In this document: positions 13,394 through 24,581 of the stretch, piece by piece | How the letters are laid out: each line of letters starts with the position of its first letter | Position numbering within the stretch: the stretch's first letter is position 1 | DNA from: Urechis unicinctus | Taxonomy: Eukaryota; Annelida; Polychaeta; Xenopneusta; Urechidae | DNA length: 64,000 nucleotides | Assembly: GCA_034190875.2 (NCBI GenBank) | Contig: CM067356.1 | Location: forward strand, 26,655,147 to 26,719,146 | Reading direction: 5' to 3' | The notes under the pieces: model-generated | What the model saw: only the letters and a program-made list of their open reading frames with translations | Database searches by the model: none | What the model was told of the DNA's origin: nothing | Made by a program: the position numbers and the translations under genes

Positions 13394-13989
13394 CTGCAAC
13401 AACACAGCAATTAGTGCATCTGCTTTACGATATAAATACAGTTAGCCGCTAATTGTTAACATGGTCATCACAGGACGTCAGCATATGAATGTTTGCTTAG
13501 CAACTCATATTCAAAACAAACAGATGAATCAGCAACAATCTGCATTATAAAACAATCATGAGGATTGAGCAGTAAGGGCTGCTAGAGTCTACACTTGTCA
13601 AGGGGAACCCTCATTGGCTACAAATGAAGCTGACTATCACACAATTTAGTTTAGAATTATGTTTTGTCAGCTAATCTTCCTAGTTTTTTTTCTGCAACCT
13701 ATAACAGCTGCCACCAGCTATTGTTATTAGCAGCTATTAGGAACAGAATAAGGCATGATTTGTGCCAGAATTAGCTGGAAGTCATTTAGGCTCAGGCTTT
13801 AGAATCCAACAGACCAATGGTGTTGACCTTCACTGGACCATGGAGATATAAATAATTGTTACTCCTTGATTTAACAAGACCTGTAATACCCATTCATTGT
13901 GTCAGCAGAATCCATAGGTAAAATGGTATTGCATTTGTCTTCCATCTCAGGGATGGGGGTTCTTTCATAACCTGGCGTGGGTAACTGGA

Positions 13990-15060
13990 TTGCTGCCAGG
14001 CAAAGAAACATCACCACTGACAACGTCCTCGCTGTTAACTACTTTTGATCTCCCATGTACTCACTGTGGATATATGGGATATCGGATCATTAACCATGAA
14101 GGGCGAGGTAACTCGCCAAGTTTACATGAAGTGGGAAATGACACTATTAAAGGGACGGTATCCAAGCACCACAATCACATTATCACTTGTTGAAACTAGC
14201 TCTTTCGAACTAAGTACGGGTAGTGCTGCATGCACTTCCTCTTAGACAAGGTGATATATAGAACCTGACGTTGGTCTTTTGGGCTAGTTGAAACCGTCGA
14301 TCGACCCCAATATTTAATTTCCCTTCCATTTTCGCCCTACAAGACGTCTGATTCATGTTACCGTTCGACCGGAGCTACTTCCATTTAAGTTATTGTAGTT
14401 TGCATGGCAGGCAAAGAAACTCCGCCTCTGACAGCTCCGCACTGTTTACTTCTTTCGATCTCTCACATCTGAGCTGTAGAGGCGAAGTGCCGACTGCGAG
14501 ATTTCGGAGCTTCCGAAGTCAAAACGACCGATGAACTCGCTAAAAACTTACCAAAGCCCTCCAAGAAAAAAAAATTTGTGACAAAATGCAAGATTATATC
14601 ACATAATGACACGAGGACTGTTTCTATTACTACAGTTTTGTCTAATTGTTCTGTTTTAGCACTAAAATACGGCACATGATGAAACTTTATTCAAAAACTC
14701 AACATGGCCAACTCCCACAATGCAACATAATGGTGTTAATACTCGTTAATACGCTATGATATTGCTCATGTTTTCGAATCACGCGGTAGCCATGTTGGAC
14801 AACAATTTTAAATTTGTGTTGGATTTCGTTGATTCTGTGGATTAAGGAGTATGACTGTTGTTGCACTCTAGGCAAGATTGATGGTAAGACATTTATCAAT
14901 TTTATGGATATGAAAATCTATGTTTTTTAAACTGTCCCTTGTCAGCATTGCGAGAAGGAGCAAATTTGCTTATAACGCTCAGATTCTGCCATACGGACCC
15001 TCGCCCCTAAGGTGTCATCAGATCATCAAAACACCAGGGGCGAGTTGCCTTGCCTATTAA
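13990..15060. repeat. Inverted partner of the 6.1-kb dispersed repeat, plus a diverged third copy
   Basis: 14405-14476 matches the reverse complement of the distal half of 6135-6268 (GCAAAGAAACTCCGCCTCTG, CAGCTCCGC, TTCGATCTCTCACATC), and 15005-15058 matches the proximal half (GTGTCATCAGATCATCAAAA, CACCAGGGGCGAGT). About 530 bp without similarity separates them. 13996-14056 carries a diverged copy of the first part. Confidence 0.55.
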
Positions 15061-15649
15061 AAGGCTATTTGCATGGGTGCTAATCTGAGTATTCCCGCCA
15101 AACAACAGAGATGTTTCCACGTCGATAATGTCAGACAAGACAATAGTCTTTCTTAGCTGATATGTTACTCGTTGACAAAATATTTAAATCGCTGAATGTA
15201 CTGTCACCATGGACATTCAGATTTGTTTTGAAAACACATGTCAAAACACATAAGTTATGTCATAACACAGTTAAACGCACAAGAAAAACCCATCCGAATC
15301 ACCCCATTGTCCATCTAGGACAATCAAATCTTGTTCAGCCTCACTGCTTCATTTGTGAAAGATTAAATTAGTAGTATCGTTACGATTTATCATGCAATAT
15401 GTTGTCAAATGTTTTGAAACATGGTACACACCTGGCAGACGCCATTTTGTCCAGTCACATGATGTAAGCAATAGATTGAATCTGATTTACGTTATGATCG
15501 AATATTTCTTCTTACATATGTTAAATGCTAAATGAACCGGCTACAAACATCCAGCCCTAGGACTGTGTGTGTGTTGGGCAACCATTTGCATGACTAACCA
15601 TAATGTGTTTGTAATCATAATGTAACGCAGCCTCGTGACGTGCAAATCA

Positions 15650-15770
15650 ATTGTTACTGTCTGTTTGTAATAGCACTATTATTTTTCTAATCACAATGAC
15701 TGTACATATATGTATGATTGTCTGCTCCTAGAGGGCGCGTGATTGCCAAATAAAATTCTATTCTATTCTA
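15650..15770 (+). mobile_element. Probable 3' tail of a non-LTR retroposon
   Basis: The segment ends in AGAGGGCGCGTGATTGCC followed by AAATAAA and a short (ATTCT)n tract, the usual look of a LINE/SINE 3' end with a polyadenylation signal and a microsatellite tail. No reverse transcriptase fragment lies upstream, so this is a short, truncated copy or a SINE. Family unknown. Confidence 0.35.
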
Positions 15771-15801
15771 TGTTATGCTGACTGACGCGCCGTATAGGGC
15801 T

Positions 15802-15874
15802 ACAAAGTGACGTCGTCGTAATCCCATCCGACCCCACGTCGCGCCCGCATGGGATTATGACATCACTTTGTATC
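15802..15874. repeat. Foldback (hairpin) repeat
   Basis: ACAAAGTGACGTCGTCGTAA and the following TCCCAT pair with ATGGGATTATGACATCACTTTGT on the other side of a GC-rich loop of about 20 bp. Arms are about 26 bp with three or four mismatches. Confidence 0.6.
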
Positions 15875-15972
15875 CATATATGTCCTAATGAAGCCATAAA
15901 CGGCGTAAGTTAGAACAAACAACAGCAACAAGCACGCTGGAGCTAGACCATTATGGTCCTACTATCTGTGTT

Positions 15973-16112
15973 GTTGTACACAGGCGCTCGGTTCCCGATG
16001 CCAAGCTTCCGAGTGCCGATTCGCTATCAATAAATACAAGATAGCCGCTCGGAAACCACTCGGCGCTCGAAAACTAAGCATCGGAAACTGAACGCCTGTG
16101 TAGTTGTATCAA
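15973..16112. repeat. Foldback element, arms about 28 bp
   Basis: TGTACACAGGCGCTCGG...TTCCCGATGC at the left pairs with GCATCGGAAACTGAACGCCTGTGTAG at the right; inside, CGAGTGCC and GGCGCTCG form a second inverted pair. It looks like a short MITE or foldback element. Confidence 0.5.
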
Positions 16113-16275
16113 TGATGCTCTAGAACAAAATCATTGGTTGTATATATTTCTAATGTACGCGAGCCAGATGGTAGATTATAATGGTATAGCCCAAGCGCCT
16201 GTGCCCTAAACTGTTTAAGATAAGATATGATCATTTATTTTGTTGCGTGTAAACAAGAACAAAGATATGAAAAAA

Positions 16276-16771
16276 GATAACTCGCGCCAATCCGGATTCG
16301 TAAATAGAAGCCGCGAGTTAAATGAAAGCGCGAGTTTGCGAATTTGGGGCGAAAGTAGCGAACAGAGGGAAAACTAGCTTGGCGCGTCATCTGCCATTTT
16401 TTGGTGGGTTTACTTGTCAGTAGGATTGCTATACGCAGTATATGGATAAGGAATGAAAACGAATTTTATTATATTGATTCTTTTAGAGATGATGGTCGAT
16501 TGGAAATGCAATGTGAACTGATTTCATTAAGTTGTGGGCTGGTTTTTATACGCTCTAGCCGTCCTCATCTTATTCTCACCTTATTCCCATGGCGCAACAC
16601 CTCGTCTATGGGAGCGAGTTTTGAAAGCGCGCTATTACGGATGGCGGATGTCAATAAGACTACAGTTTTTGATCCGATTATAAAATAACTCGCTATTTTG
16701 GTCTAAAAAAGTGGTTCCAACACCATAGCGCGAGTTATGCAGATTCGCGAGTAATCGCACCGCGAGTTATC
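16276..16771. mobile_element. Candidate non-autonomous DNA element with GATAACTCGCG termini
   Basis: GATAACTCGCG at 16276-16286 is matched by CGCGAGTTATC at 16761-16771, an 11-bp perfect inverted terminal pair. CGCGAGTTA or close forms recur just inside both ends (about 16313 and 16729), a subterminal-repeat layout common in short DNA transposons. No target duplication could be settled and no transposase is present. Confidence 0.4.
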
Positions 16772-17250
16772 GGGGCAGAACTGAGCACCAGAGAGGATTA
16801 ATGACCTATAATTAATAAGGATTGTTATTACCAATCAACCCCACTGCTGACTTACTGACTCGCCCATCGACTAAATGACTGAATCACCCCCTTACTTACC
16901 AAATAACTTAGCTCTACATAGAAATATATATGCATATAAGATAGCTGCAGCCGGGCCAATGCCAACCCCCAACTGTGATTACAAGAGGGAAAGAAGTCTG
17001 GAACTAGTGTGAACCTAGTCCAGACAGAGGGATTGGTAACAGAGGGTAGGTGGAAGACGGTAGGACATGTATTATCGCGAGAAAGATTTACATTATCGAT
17101 CATTGACACTGGGGTCATAAATCTCTTCAAGTTCAACTTCGAACAACCTTCTGTCGGGGGACATAAATCTATAAAACACATCTTTCCATCCTCAATCTAC
17201 CTACTGATACGAATCCCCGTGGTCCTGGAAATACGGTTTCGAACGAGGGA

Positions 17251-17566
17251 CCCGGGGTAGCGACCCCGGGGGGGGGGGGGGCACTTAATGGTATAGAGGT
17301 AGTACATATGTGCCGCGCGACGGGGTATGTTTTTTCGGCCTCTTGACTTGTACGACGGGTTTTTTGGCCTCATACTTGTACGACGGGGTATGTTTTTGAG
17401 CTTCAATCTGTACGAGGGGTTATACATTCGCATAATACCTTGTACGGCGGGGTATGCTTTTGGCCATTCTGACCTTGTACGACGGGTACGGGTTTTCGAG
17501 GTCCCGCGGCACACCCCTATCCAGAATAAGGCCAAGTGCCCCCCCCCCCCCCCCCCCCGGGGTAGC
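17251..17566. repeat. G-run/C-run cassette around TACGACGGG tandem repeats
   Basis: A 14-bp direct repeat CCCGGGGTAGCGAC stands at both ends. Just inside, a run of about 14 G leads into GCACTTAATGG, and near the right end AAGTGC leads into a run of about 22 C, so the inner ends are inverted. Between them a degenerate unit of about 45-50 bp, core TTGTACGACGGGGTATGTTTTT, occurs five to six times. No coding function is visible. Confidence 0.6.
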
Positions 17567-17843
17567 GACTCGTCATACGGAAGATTGGCTTCGGGAATCG
17601 CGGTTAGAGTTCACCAGCCAAACGTGTTCTCCTCTCCTGTTACTGGTAGTGTTAGCAAAGATACTACTACTTGTAGTACTAGACGTCTAATAGTATCTTT
17701 GGTGTTAGCCCTACAAGTACAGAACGTCACCAAGAATGTTTGGCGAACTTGAAATTTCCTTCGTACGGTATTGGTGTGATGAAACATTATCCGAACTAAA
17801 ACGTCACTGATTTAGCTTTAACGGTATAAAAAATTCACGAGCT

Positions 17844-17930
17844 TCCCGCGAGACGGAGTCAAACCGCCGACCTAGAGATTTCAATGGTTCCTGCTACAGT
17901 CTCCCGCTCTACCAACTGAGCTATCACGGG
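17844..17930 (-). tRNA. tRNA-Tyr (GTA) with intron
   Basis: The minus strand folds as a tRNA: acceptor stem CCCGTGA/TCGCGGG, D arm GCTCAGTTGGTAGAGC, anticodon stem GGAGA/TCTCT with loop C-T-GTA-G, then an intron of about 14 nt (CAGGAACCATTGAA) after the base next to the anticodon, variable AGGTC and T stem GGCGG/CCGTC. Eukaryotic nuclear tRNA-Tyr genes typically carry an intron at this place. The T loop is TTTGACT rather than TTCGA(A/T)T, so a diverged copy is possible. The internal A box (TAGCTCAGTTGG) is good. Confidence 0.85.
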
Positions 17931-18540
17931 TTGCCACGGTTGAATTTCCAAACCTTATGTTCACATTGATAGATACAGAGGTCATACTCAGCAACCCCTA
18001 AGTTTTGGCAAGGCTATTTTTCGTAGGAATATATTTTGCAGTTTGACTCGTCTTGATATTGAAACCCAGAACGTATTTCTGTCAGACACCAAAGTTACAT
18101 TTTTCAGATCACTTATATAGACATAATTTCGTGGTGAATAGACCGACTAATTGAAAAGATATACTTTTTGGGAATTAACTCATTAAACTGGGCGACTTTT
18201 TGGGAATTAACTCATTAAACTCTAACAACTACGGCAGTGTCCACACACTTACACACACGGGCTTGCTGTCGCCCAGTGCACGTTTGTGACAGTTTGTCTT
18301 GCTTGAAATTGACCAATCGTGCCAGAGATTAAAGTGACCTCTCATTGGCGCAATTTCCGTATGGACAGGTACATCAGTGGATTCGGAGGCCCGGGACGGT
18401 ATGTGTGGTGTAGCATGCAAATTGGTCCTCATATGTAACTTTTCAAGGAACCCGGTAAGGGGGTTGGGATGGAAGTGAGTTGTCAAACAGTCTGAAATAA
18501 TTTGCAGCAACCAAGGTTCAGGTCTCTTTCCGTTGTGAGT

Positions 18541-19095
<555 letters not shown>

Positions 19096-19920
19096 ATGAT
19101 ATTGAGATACGGTCGCACTTATCGCACGGCTAGATGTTCAATAAGTGTGAGCTTTGAATGGCTCATGGGAGGGTGTAATGCAATGTTTGAAAATCATTAT
19201 TCTTGATACTAGAGAGCCAGAAACGAGGCGGAAACTTACAGCATCAACGTTCACCTATTGTCTGCGTTTATCGCTTTAGAGCACCTCAGTTGTAGAATGA
19301 TATGCACAAATTAATTCGGAAATATTCATTTCAAGTACAAGTTTAGTTTATTTCTATCCCAGCCTCAAGGACTAACATTGCAGCAGATCTGCCGCTTTAG
19401 TCAAGTTGGATGTAATGGTCTTGTATGTAAATAATAACATTAACTTGTGGAAACCACTAGTTCACAAGACATTCGTACGATGCGACATAGCTAATTGTTG
19501 ATCTTGTAGGAGTTTCTGTGAATGTATCATGCCTGCCAAAGATGGATTATTGTTCCGACATGCAGTTGAAACAGACATCGTAACCGGGCGCATATATTAG
19601 CAAGAATTAATCACCACAAGGTCGATTCATGGGTAGCTAGAACAGTCTGTCTTACAACGCCCTCTCAAGCAGGCGCGAGCAGGTTTGCAAACCTAATTAA
19701 GATACTTAGAAGAAAAATATCAGAATGTTCAAAGGGTCAAAATTCAAAGCTTTTATGAGGAATGCCCTCTATACAGTGATCAATTTGGGGAATTAGACAC
19801 ACTCCTGCAAATGGGTGTATTGCCAATAAAACGACAGCGGGATGGTTTGACGAAGATATTGCCACACATGTTGATGGTCTGCAATTGCCTACATGTTGAC
19901 ACTATGTGGTATTGCATTCG

Positions 19921-19998
19921 TATGTACTTACGTACGTACGTACGTATGTATGTACAAACGTACGTACGTCTGTTCATACTAACGTACATACGTACAGG
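19921..19998. repeat. (TACG)n/(TATG)n microsatellite
   Basis: Tetranucleotide array of TACG and TATG units with a few substitutions (TACGTACGTACGTACGTATG). No gene is attached. Confidence 0.9.
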
Positions 19999-22900
19999 CG
20001 TAAATGCGTGTGTTAAGGTGTGCCATCGTGTCATGTCACATCGTGTCGAAATTAATTATGCATGCTAATAGTACACCTGTCATCAGCACTGTCGTTATAG
20101 AAATTATTCGTGTCTACCTGTCAGCATTATCAGTAAATCATCTGAGTACTTTAACGTTGAATCAATGTAGCCGAGTGCGCTTTTACAGCTCTGATATTAA
20201 TTTAATATTTAATGTGCATGTTTTTGTAAATGAATGTCCTAACTTTGTGTTTTTTCTGCAATGAAAGTAATCATGGTTCAACAGACTGTTTGTGTCCTCA
20301 ATTTGGTTAGCTGCTTGGCGCCGTTGTTAATGAGGGTAACTCTTTCCCACTTCAATTATTGATAATAACATAATGGTGATAATACTGATGACCCAGCAAC
20401 TGTATCTGACATAACATAGAATCATTATATGTGCTTTTATGGCCATTTCTGGATTTGAGTTGGTTGTTTGGACAATCATTAACCCATGTGCATATAGTGT
20501 TTGCGTCAATTTTGCCCAGACTGCTAGCGCGGTCATCGTTACAGCCTCTGATGGATTTGTCAGGCTGCTCCTTGCTGAGCCTGCCTTTGGACATTTCCCA
20601 TTCGTGTCGGTTAGGTTGACACATAGGCTTGTAATGGATATAACCTTTATGAATAATACCGATTGGGTCTGAGGATGGAAAAGGTCGGGTAACATGTCTA
20701 TCAATACTAATTAAATTTTTGTGCCCTTTATGAATGCAGCTATAAGTATGGTTAAATAAATCGTCGTAATGTTATGATACAAGATCAGTGGCGTACTCCT
20801 GCTTGACACATGAAACATATGACCTTACTTGCGGCATTAACCTTCCGAAATAGTAAGTATCGGTAGTTAAAATATTGCGAGTTTGTACCAAGACAAACGC
20901 TCACCCTCAATTACTCAGCTAATCTTGACATGGTAATGCAGTGTTCAGTGGGCCGCTACAATTATAGCCATACTTGCTCATATGCATAGATTTTTTTTCG
21001 GGAAAATAATTATTTATTTTAATATGTCTGTTAAATTAAGAGTGTGTTATGCATAATTATCCAGGATGATTTTGGATGCATGACATTTTGTCGTTGGGGA
21101 TATCGAACCTATCCTTTATTTAAACATTTGCATTGGCATGGATGCAATGCCAGACACGTTGCTGGCAGTGTTACTGTAAAAGATTTCCCTCTACCTATTT
21201 ATTATCACTCAATAGTTATCTATTTATCTTAGTGTTTATGTTTACGTTCGTAATTGAAGGCTATAAAGGTAATTAAGTTGCAAAAGCCGTGAGGAAGATT
21301 TGATGTGCAATCTTAAAATAATTACAGCATACCTTCGGTTACAGTTCAGAGTACAATTGGTTTTCGCTTATCACCCCAGATTTGGGTGTTCGTCCTATCC
21401 CTACCACACACGACACGCTATATATACATAAGGCACATCTGTTGCCACAGTAACTCCCAGAAATACATCCGATACTCAAGCATTACATTGATTCATTGCC
21501 ATGTAAAACAAATTACATTCTGCTTCAAATTTGTCATGTCGGTCATAAATAATACAAGTGAACATGTCCACAACAATTATTTGTTAGCTCTATCAACAAA
21601 AATAATGGTCCATGTGTGATCAAACAGACACAGAAGCTATTGACAACAGAAATAACACGATTCCAAAGATATTAACCAATGGCAACCCAACCAAAGTTTT
21701 TAAAAAAGACAATAAACAATCTGAGGCAATCTTACGAAAAAAATATACAGCTTCATTCGGCAAAACAACACGTGTTAATATTGACGAACAATTGAAGAAA
21801 AATACAAATACAATGGGATATATAAAAACAGTAAAGATAGCCAGGTAAGCAATTAATGCAAATAACGGAATATATAGCATGCGAACACCACCCCTTTGAT
21901 CTTTACATTACATTTGCTTTGGGAACTGCAATGGTGTGGATGTAATGTCGGACACGATGCTGTAAATTTTACATTTGGAGATCATAGGTTATTTGAGGCT
22001 CCTAACAAAGGCGGCATTTGAACAAATACCAGGCATGTATTGACACTGTGTAACATCGATCGTTCACAGAATTCATCGTACAACAGAAGTAACGTTAGAC
22101 TATAACCAGAAATATATGTTAACCAGACAAAGCAAAGGTTGGATTTTAGCCAATCAATCAGCTGCGTCTTGGTAAGCTCACAAAGTGTCAGTGATTGTTT
22201 TCTGAGACAAACCGGCCGACAAAAGTATTGCCAAATGAGAACTGATGTAAGGTCAAGCTGCTCGGCAAGTCAAGGCGACGCGTTTTACTTCATGTATTCT
22301 GTAGCAACATCATCCAACGCTTTTGATACATACTCTAACCTAGAGACAATAATTATTACTGTGAGGTTATTGGCCATTATCTCTCTTACACATGAGTTAT
22401 GCACGCCATAATATACAACGTTTAGCAAAAGCAATCTTACAGATTGTACCTCCTCATATTTGATATCACAACATATAACATTTGCATTGATTTTATAGAC
22501 GAAAATTGAGTGAATGTTATGGTAATACAATATTCATAGACGGCTGTTTTATGCAAATTATAGATTCATGATTGGATACATTGTTCTTCCCTTCGTCGAT
22601 GTAAGAACTACAAACAGGCTCTTAATCCAAACAATTGCATTTGAAATTTAGTCAGGAAGTGGTCCCAGTAGGCGCAATTGTGTACGGTTTGAAATGTGCG
22701 ATACAGTTCAAAAGGGAAATTCTGTAGTGACCTTCGACATCACATCAATCAAACCGTATAAGAATAAACAATCAGGCGTTCCTTAGAGCGTCCTTTGATA
22801 TTACACCAATCACAAAATGCCACACAACACAGTACCAAATACTTAACACCTGTAACGCCTATATGTGACGTCGTTGTCAACAACTTCTGACATACATACA

Positions 22901-23366
22901 AACCCAACAACATACCGTATACACTACCTATATCGCACAACAGACAACAATAAAAATGCCCTTCAATTTCCATCAATACATTATTTTCCATTTAGCTATG
23001 AACTTCAACACCCATAGAATAGATGTGTCATAAAATATTGATAAATGGTCTCGATAGTATGTTGTTCACATTGTTAAGTCAGGCAAGGCAAAACTAGGTG
23101 GAGCCGTGTGTGCTTTCATTCCGTCACCACAGGCTGTTCGTGGTAGCATTGTACCTAAGTGATGTTTCAACCAGCCCAATAGAGCATATCATTCCCTAAT
23201 GGACGACTACACACCCATCCCAAAATCATCAGTATGACATCGTTATAACTGCTATTCACGCAATCATCGCAAACGAGGTGTCACCATTTTCGCTAATAGT
23301 TAGAGTGGCATCCCCCGGTTGGCCTTTATGCAGTGCCACGGTATTACAACGGTAAACAACAGCTGA
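19999..23366. other. Gene-poor AT-rich spacer
   Basis: I see no coding exon, RNA gene or clear repeat in this stretch. The longest open frames (for example 125 codons at 20327-20704, minus) have no domain and overlap frames on the other strand. Confidence 0.4.
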
Positions 23367-24581
23367 TCACTTTAATACCATGCTCTCGGCTTCATTATGA
23401 CAATGAGCGCTTTGAATGGTTTTTCTCTTGCCCAGGTCCTCATTTTTCTGTCTCCTGTTTGAATCCGTTAATGCCTCGCCAATCTTGGTTGACCCCTCCC
23501 GAGAGCTGAGTCTACTCCAATAGCGGATGGGGAGTCTGCAAAAGAGAATGTTTCTGAACTTAACATGCAAGCCACAATAAAGCAGAAAGTTGGCTGAGAA
23601 CTTGACAGCTTGCATGAGGTTGGTGATAGTCACTGCTAACGTGCCACGTATCATATTGTTATGGAATCCGGTTTGATGAAGCATTTCGATAATCATAGAT
23701 GGACAGATAAGGACCAGGAAGAGTAGGACCATAGACAGAAGAATCCAGGTGAGTCTAATCAGCGCCAGGTGCTCATTGGATACACTAGATGCAGGTGTGT
23801 GGCGCAGCTGGACGACAGATTTGAGGATGCTTGCATTGCAGAACAGCAGTATGATGAGAGGAATGAAGGTTCCCAGGGTGAGCCAGAAGATAAGGTGGAT
23901 TCTGGCCAGAGTGTCTTGGAAGAGAAACCACCAGGGTTCTATTGTATAGCACTGGTATGTGCTGTAACAAGGCACACGCACTATACGGAACTTGAAAAAC
24001 AAAGGTAAGTTCACAATTACGGCCACAACAAACACAGTAGAGTGAACCAGCATTGTTCGCGGAACTTTGATCATCGTACAGGCGCGGTAAGGAAAACAAA
24101 CGCCTACGAATCTTTCACCGGATACCAGCGTGATAAGCCAGGTGCTAGAGAAGAGGAATATATTGAGAAGTGGCCGTTTGTATATCTCATAATAAAATCG
24201 AAACACATCAAGAGCGCTTGATCCACTTCCGTGTTTGTTTAGGACGAGGGTAATGGAGCCGACAAAGCAGAACATGAAATCCGATAGGGCCAAGTTCATC
24301 AAGCCCAGTGTGGCCGACTTCTCCATGCATGACATGTTTCGCTTCAGCCTCTTCTGACTCAGTACCAGTAGATTTATAATGTTTCCTACGATACCGAAGA
24401 TGAACACTGACGGAATTATTATTTCCTTAATAATGCGAGCGCATTCTTCCGAATCAGTTTGGCTGACGTCGAGTGGCTGACTGACGGTAACGTCGCGTGT
24501 CTGGTTGACGGTGTTGTTACCGCGATCATCGAACGTGAGTTGGGTAGAAGTATTGCTCATCTCGTTTGCGTGGTGCGACAT
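23367..24581 (-). CDS. Rhodopsin-family GPCR, FMRFamide-receptor-like
   Basis: One uninterrupted exon encodes 404 residues with seven hydrophobic segments. The N-terminus (about 47 residues) has several N-X-S/T sites. Family marks: GNIINLLVL in TM1, NLALSD in TM2, ERF followed by VGVCFP at the end of TM3 (in place of DRY), paired Cys in the second outer loop (PCYSTYQCYT), and NFLLYC before a basic KFR in TM7 in place of NPxxY. The TM3 end TWLITLVSGERFVGVCFP and the TM7 form resemble invertebrate FMRFamide/peptide receptors, so a peptide ligand is inferred, not shown. TM6 lacks the CWxP motif. A second Met just upstream in another frame is not used. The 5' flank has ATTTAAGG around 24732-24739 (minus), a possible TATA-like element. 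No intron or lesion is seen. Confidence 0.85.
   Translation of the reverse strand: MSHHANEMSNTSTQLTFDDRGNNTVNQTRDVTVSQPLDVSQTDSEECARIIKEIIIPSVFIFGIVGNIINLLVLSQKRLKRNMSCMEKSATLGLMNLALSDFMFCFVGSITLVLNKHGSGSSALDVFRFYYEIYKRPLLNIFLFSSTWLITLVSGERFVGVCFPYRACTMIKVPRTMLVHSTVFVVAVIVNLPLFFKFRIVRVPCYSTYQCYTIEPWWFLFQDTLARIHLIFWLTLGTFIPLIILLFCNASILKSVVQLRHTPASSVSNEHLALIRLTWILLSMVLLFLVLICPSMIIEMLHQTGFHNNMIRGTLAVTITNLMQAVKFSANFLLYCGLHVKFRNILFCRLPIRYWSRLSSREGSTKIGEALTDSNRRQKNEDLGKRKTIQSAHCHNEAESMVLK

Larger units (their letters stand above)
13394..17250. other. Repeat-rich spacer 5' of HPS4
   Basis: The missing first HPS4 exon and promoter should lie at the low end. The rest is built of dispersed and foldback repeats, listed separately (13990-15060, 15650-15770, 15802-15874, 15973-16112, 16276-16771). 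No convincing coding sequence is seen; the 95-codon open frame at 16401-16688 lies inside a repeat and has no recognisable domain. Confidence 0.4.

Noticed and set aside
16401-16688. 95-codon frame as a gene
   Set aside because: It lies inside the GATAACTCGCG-ended repeat, has no domain and no splice context.
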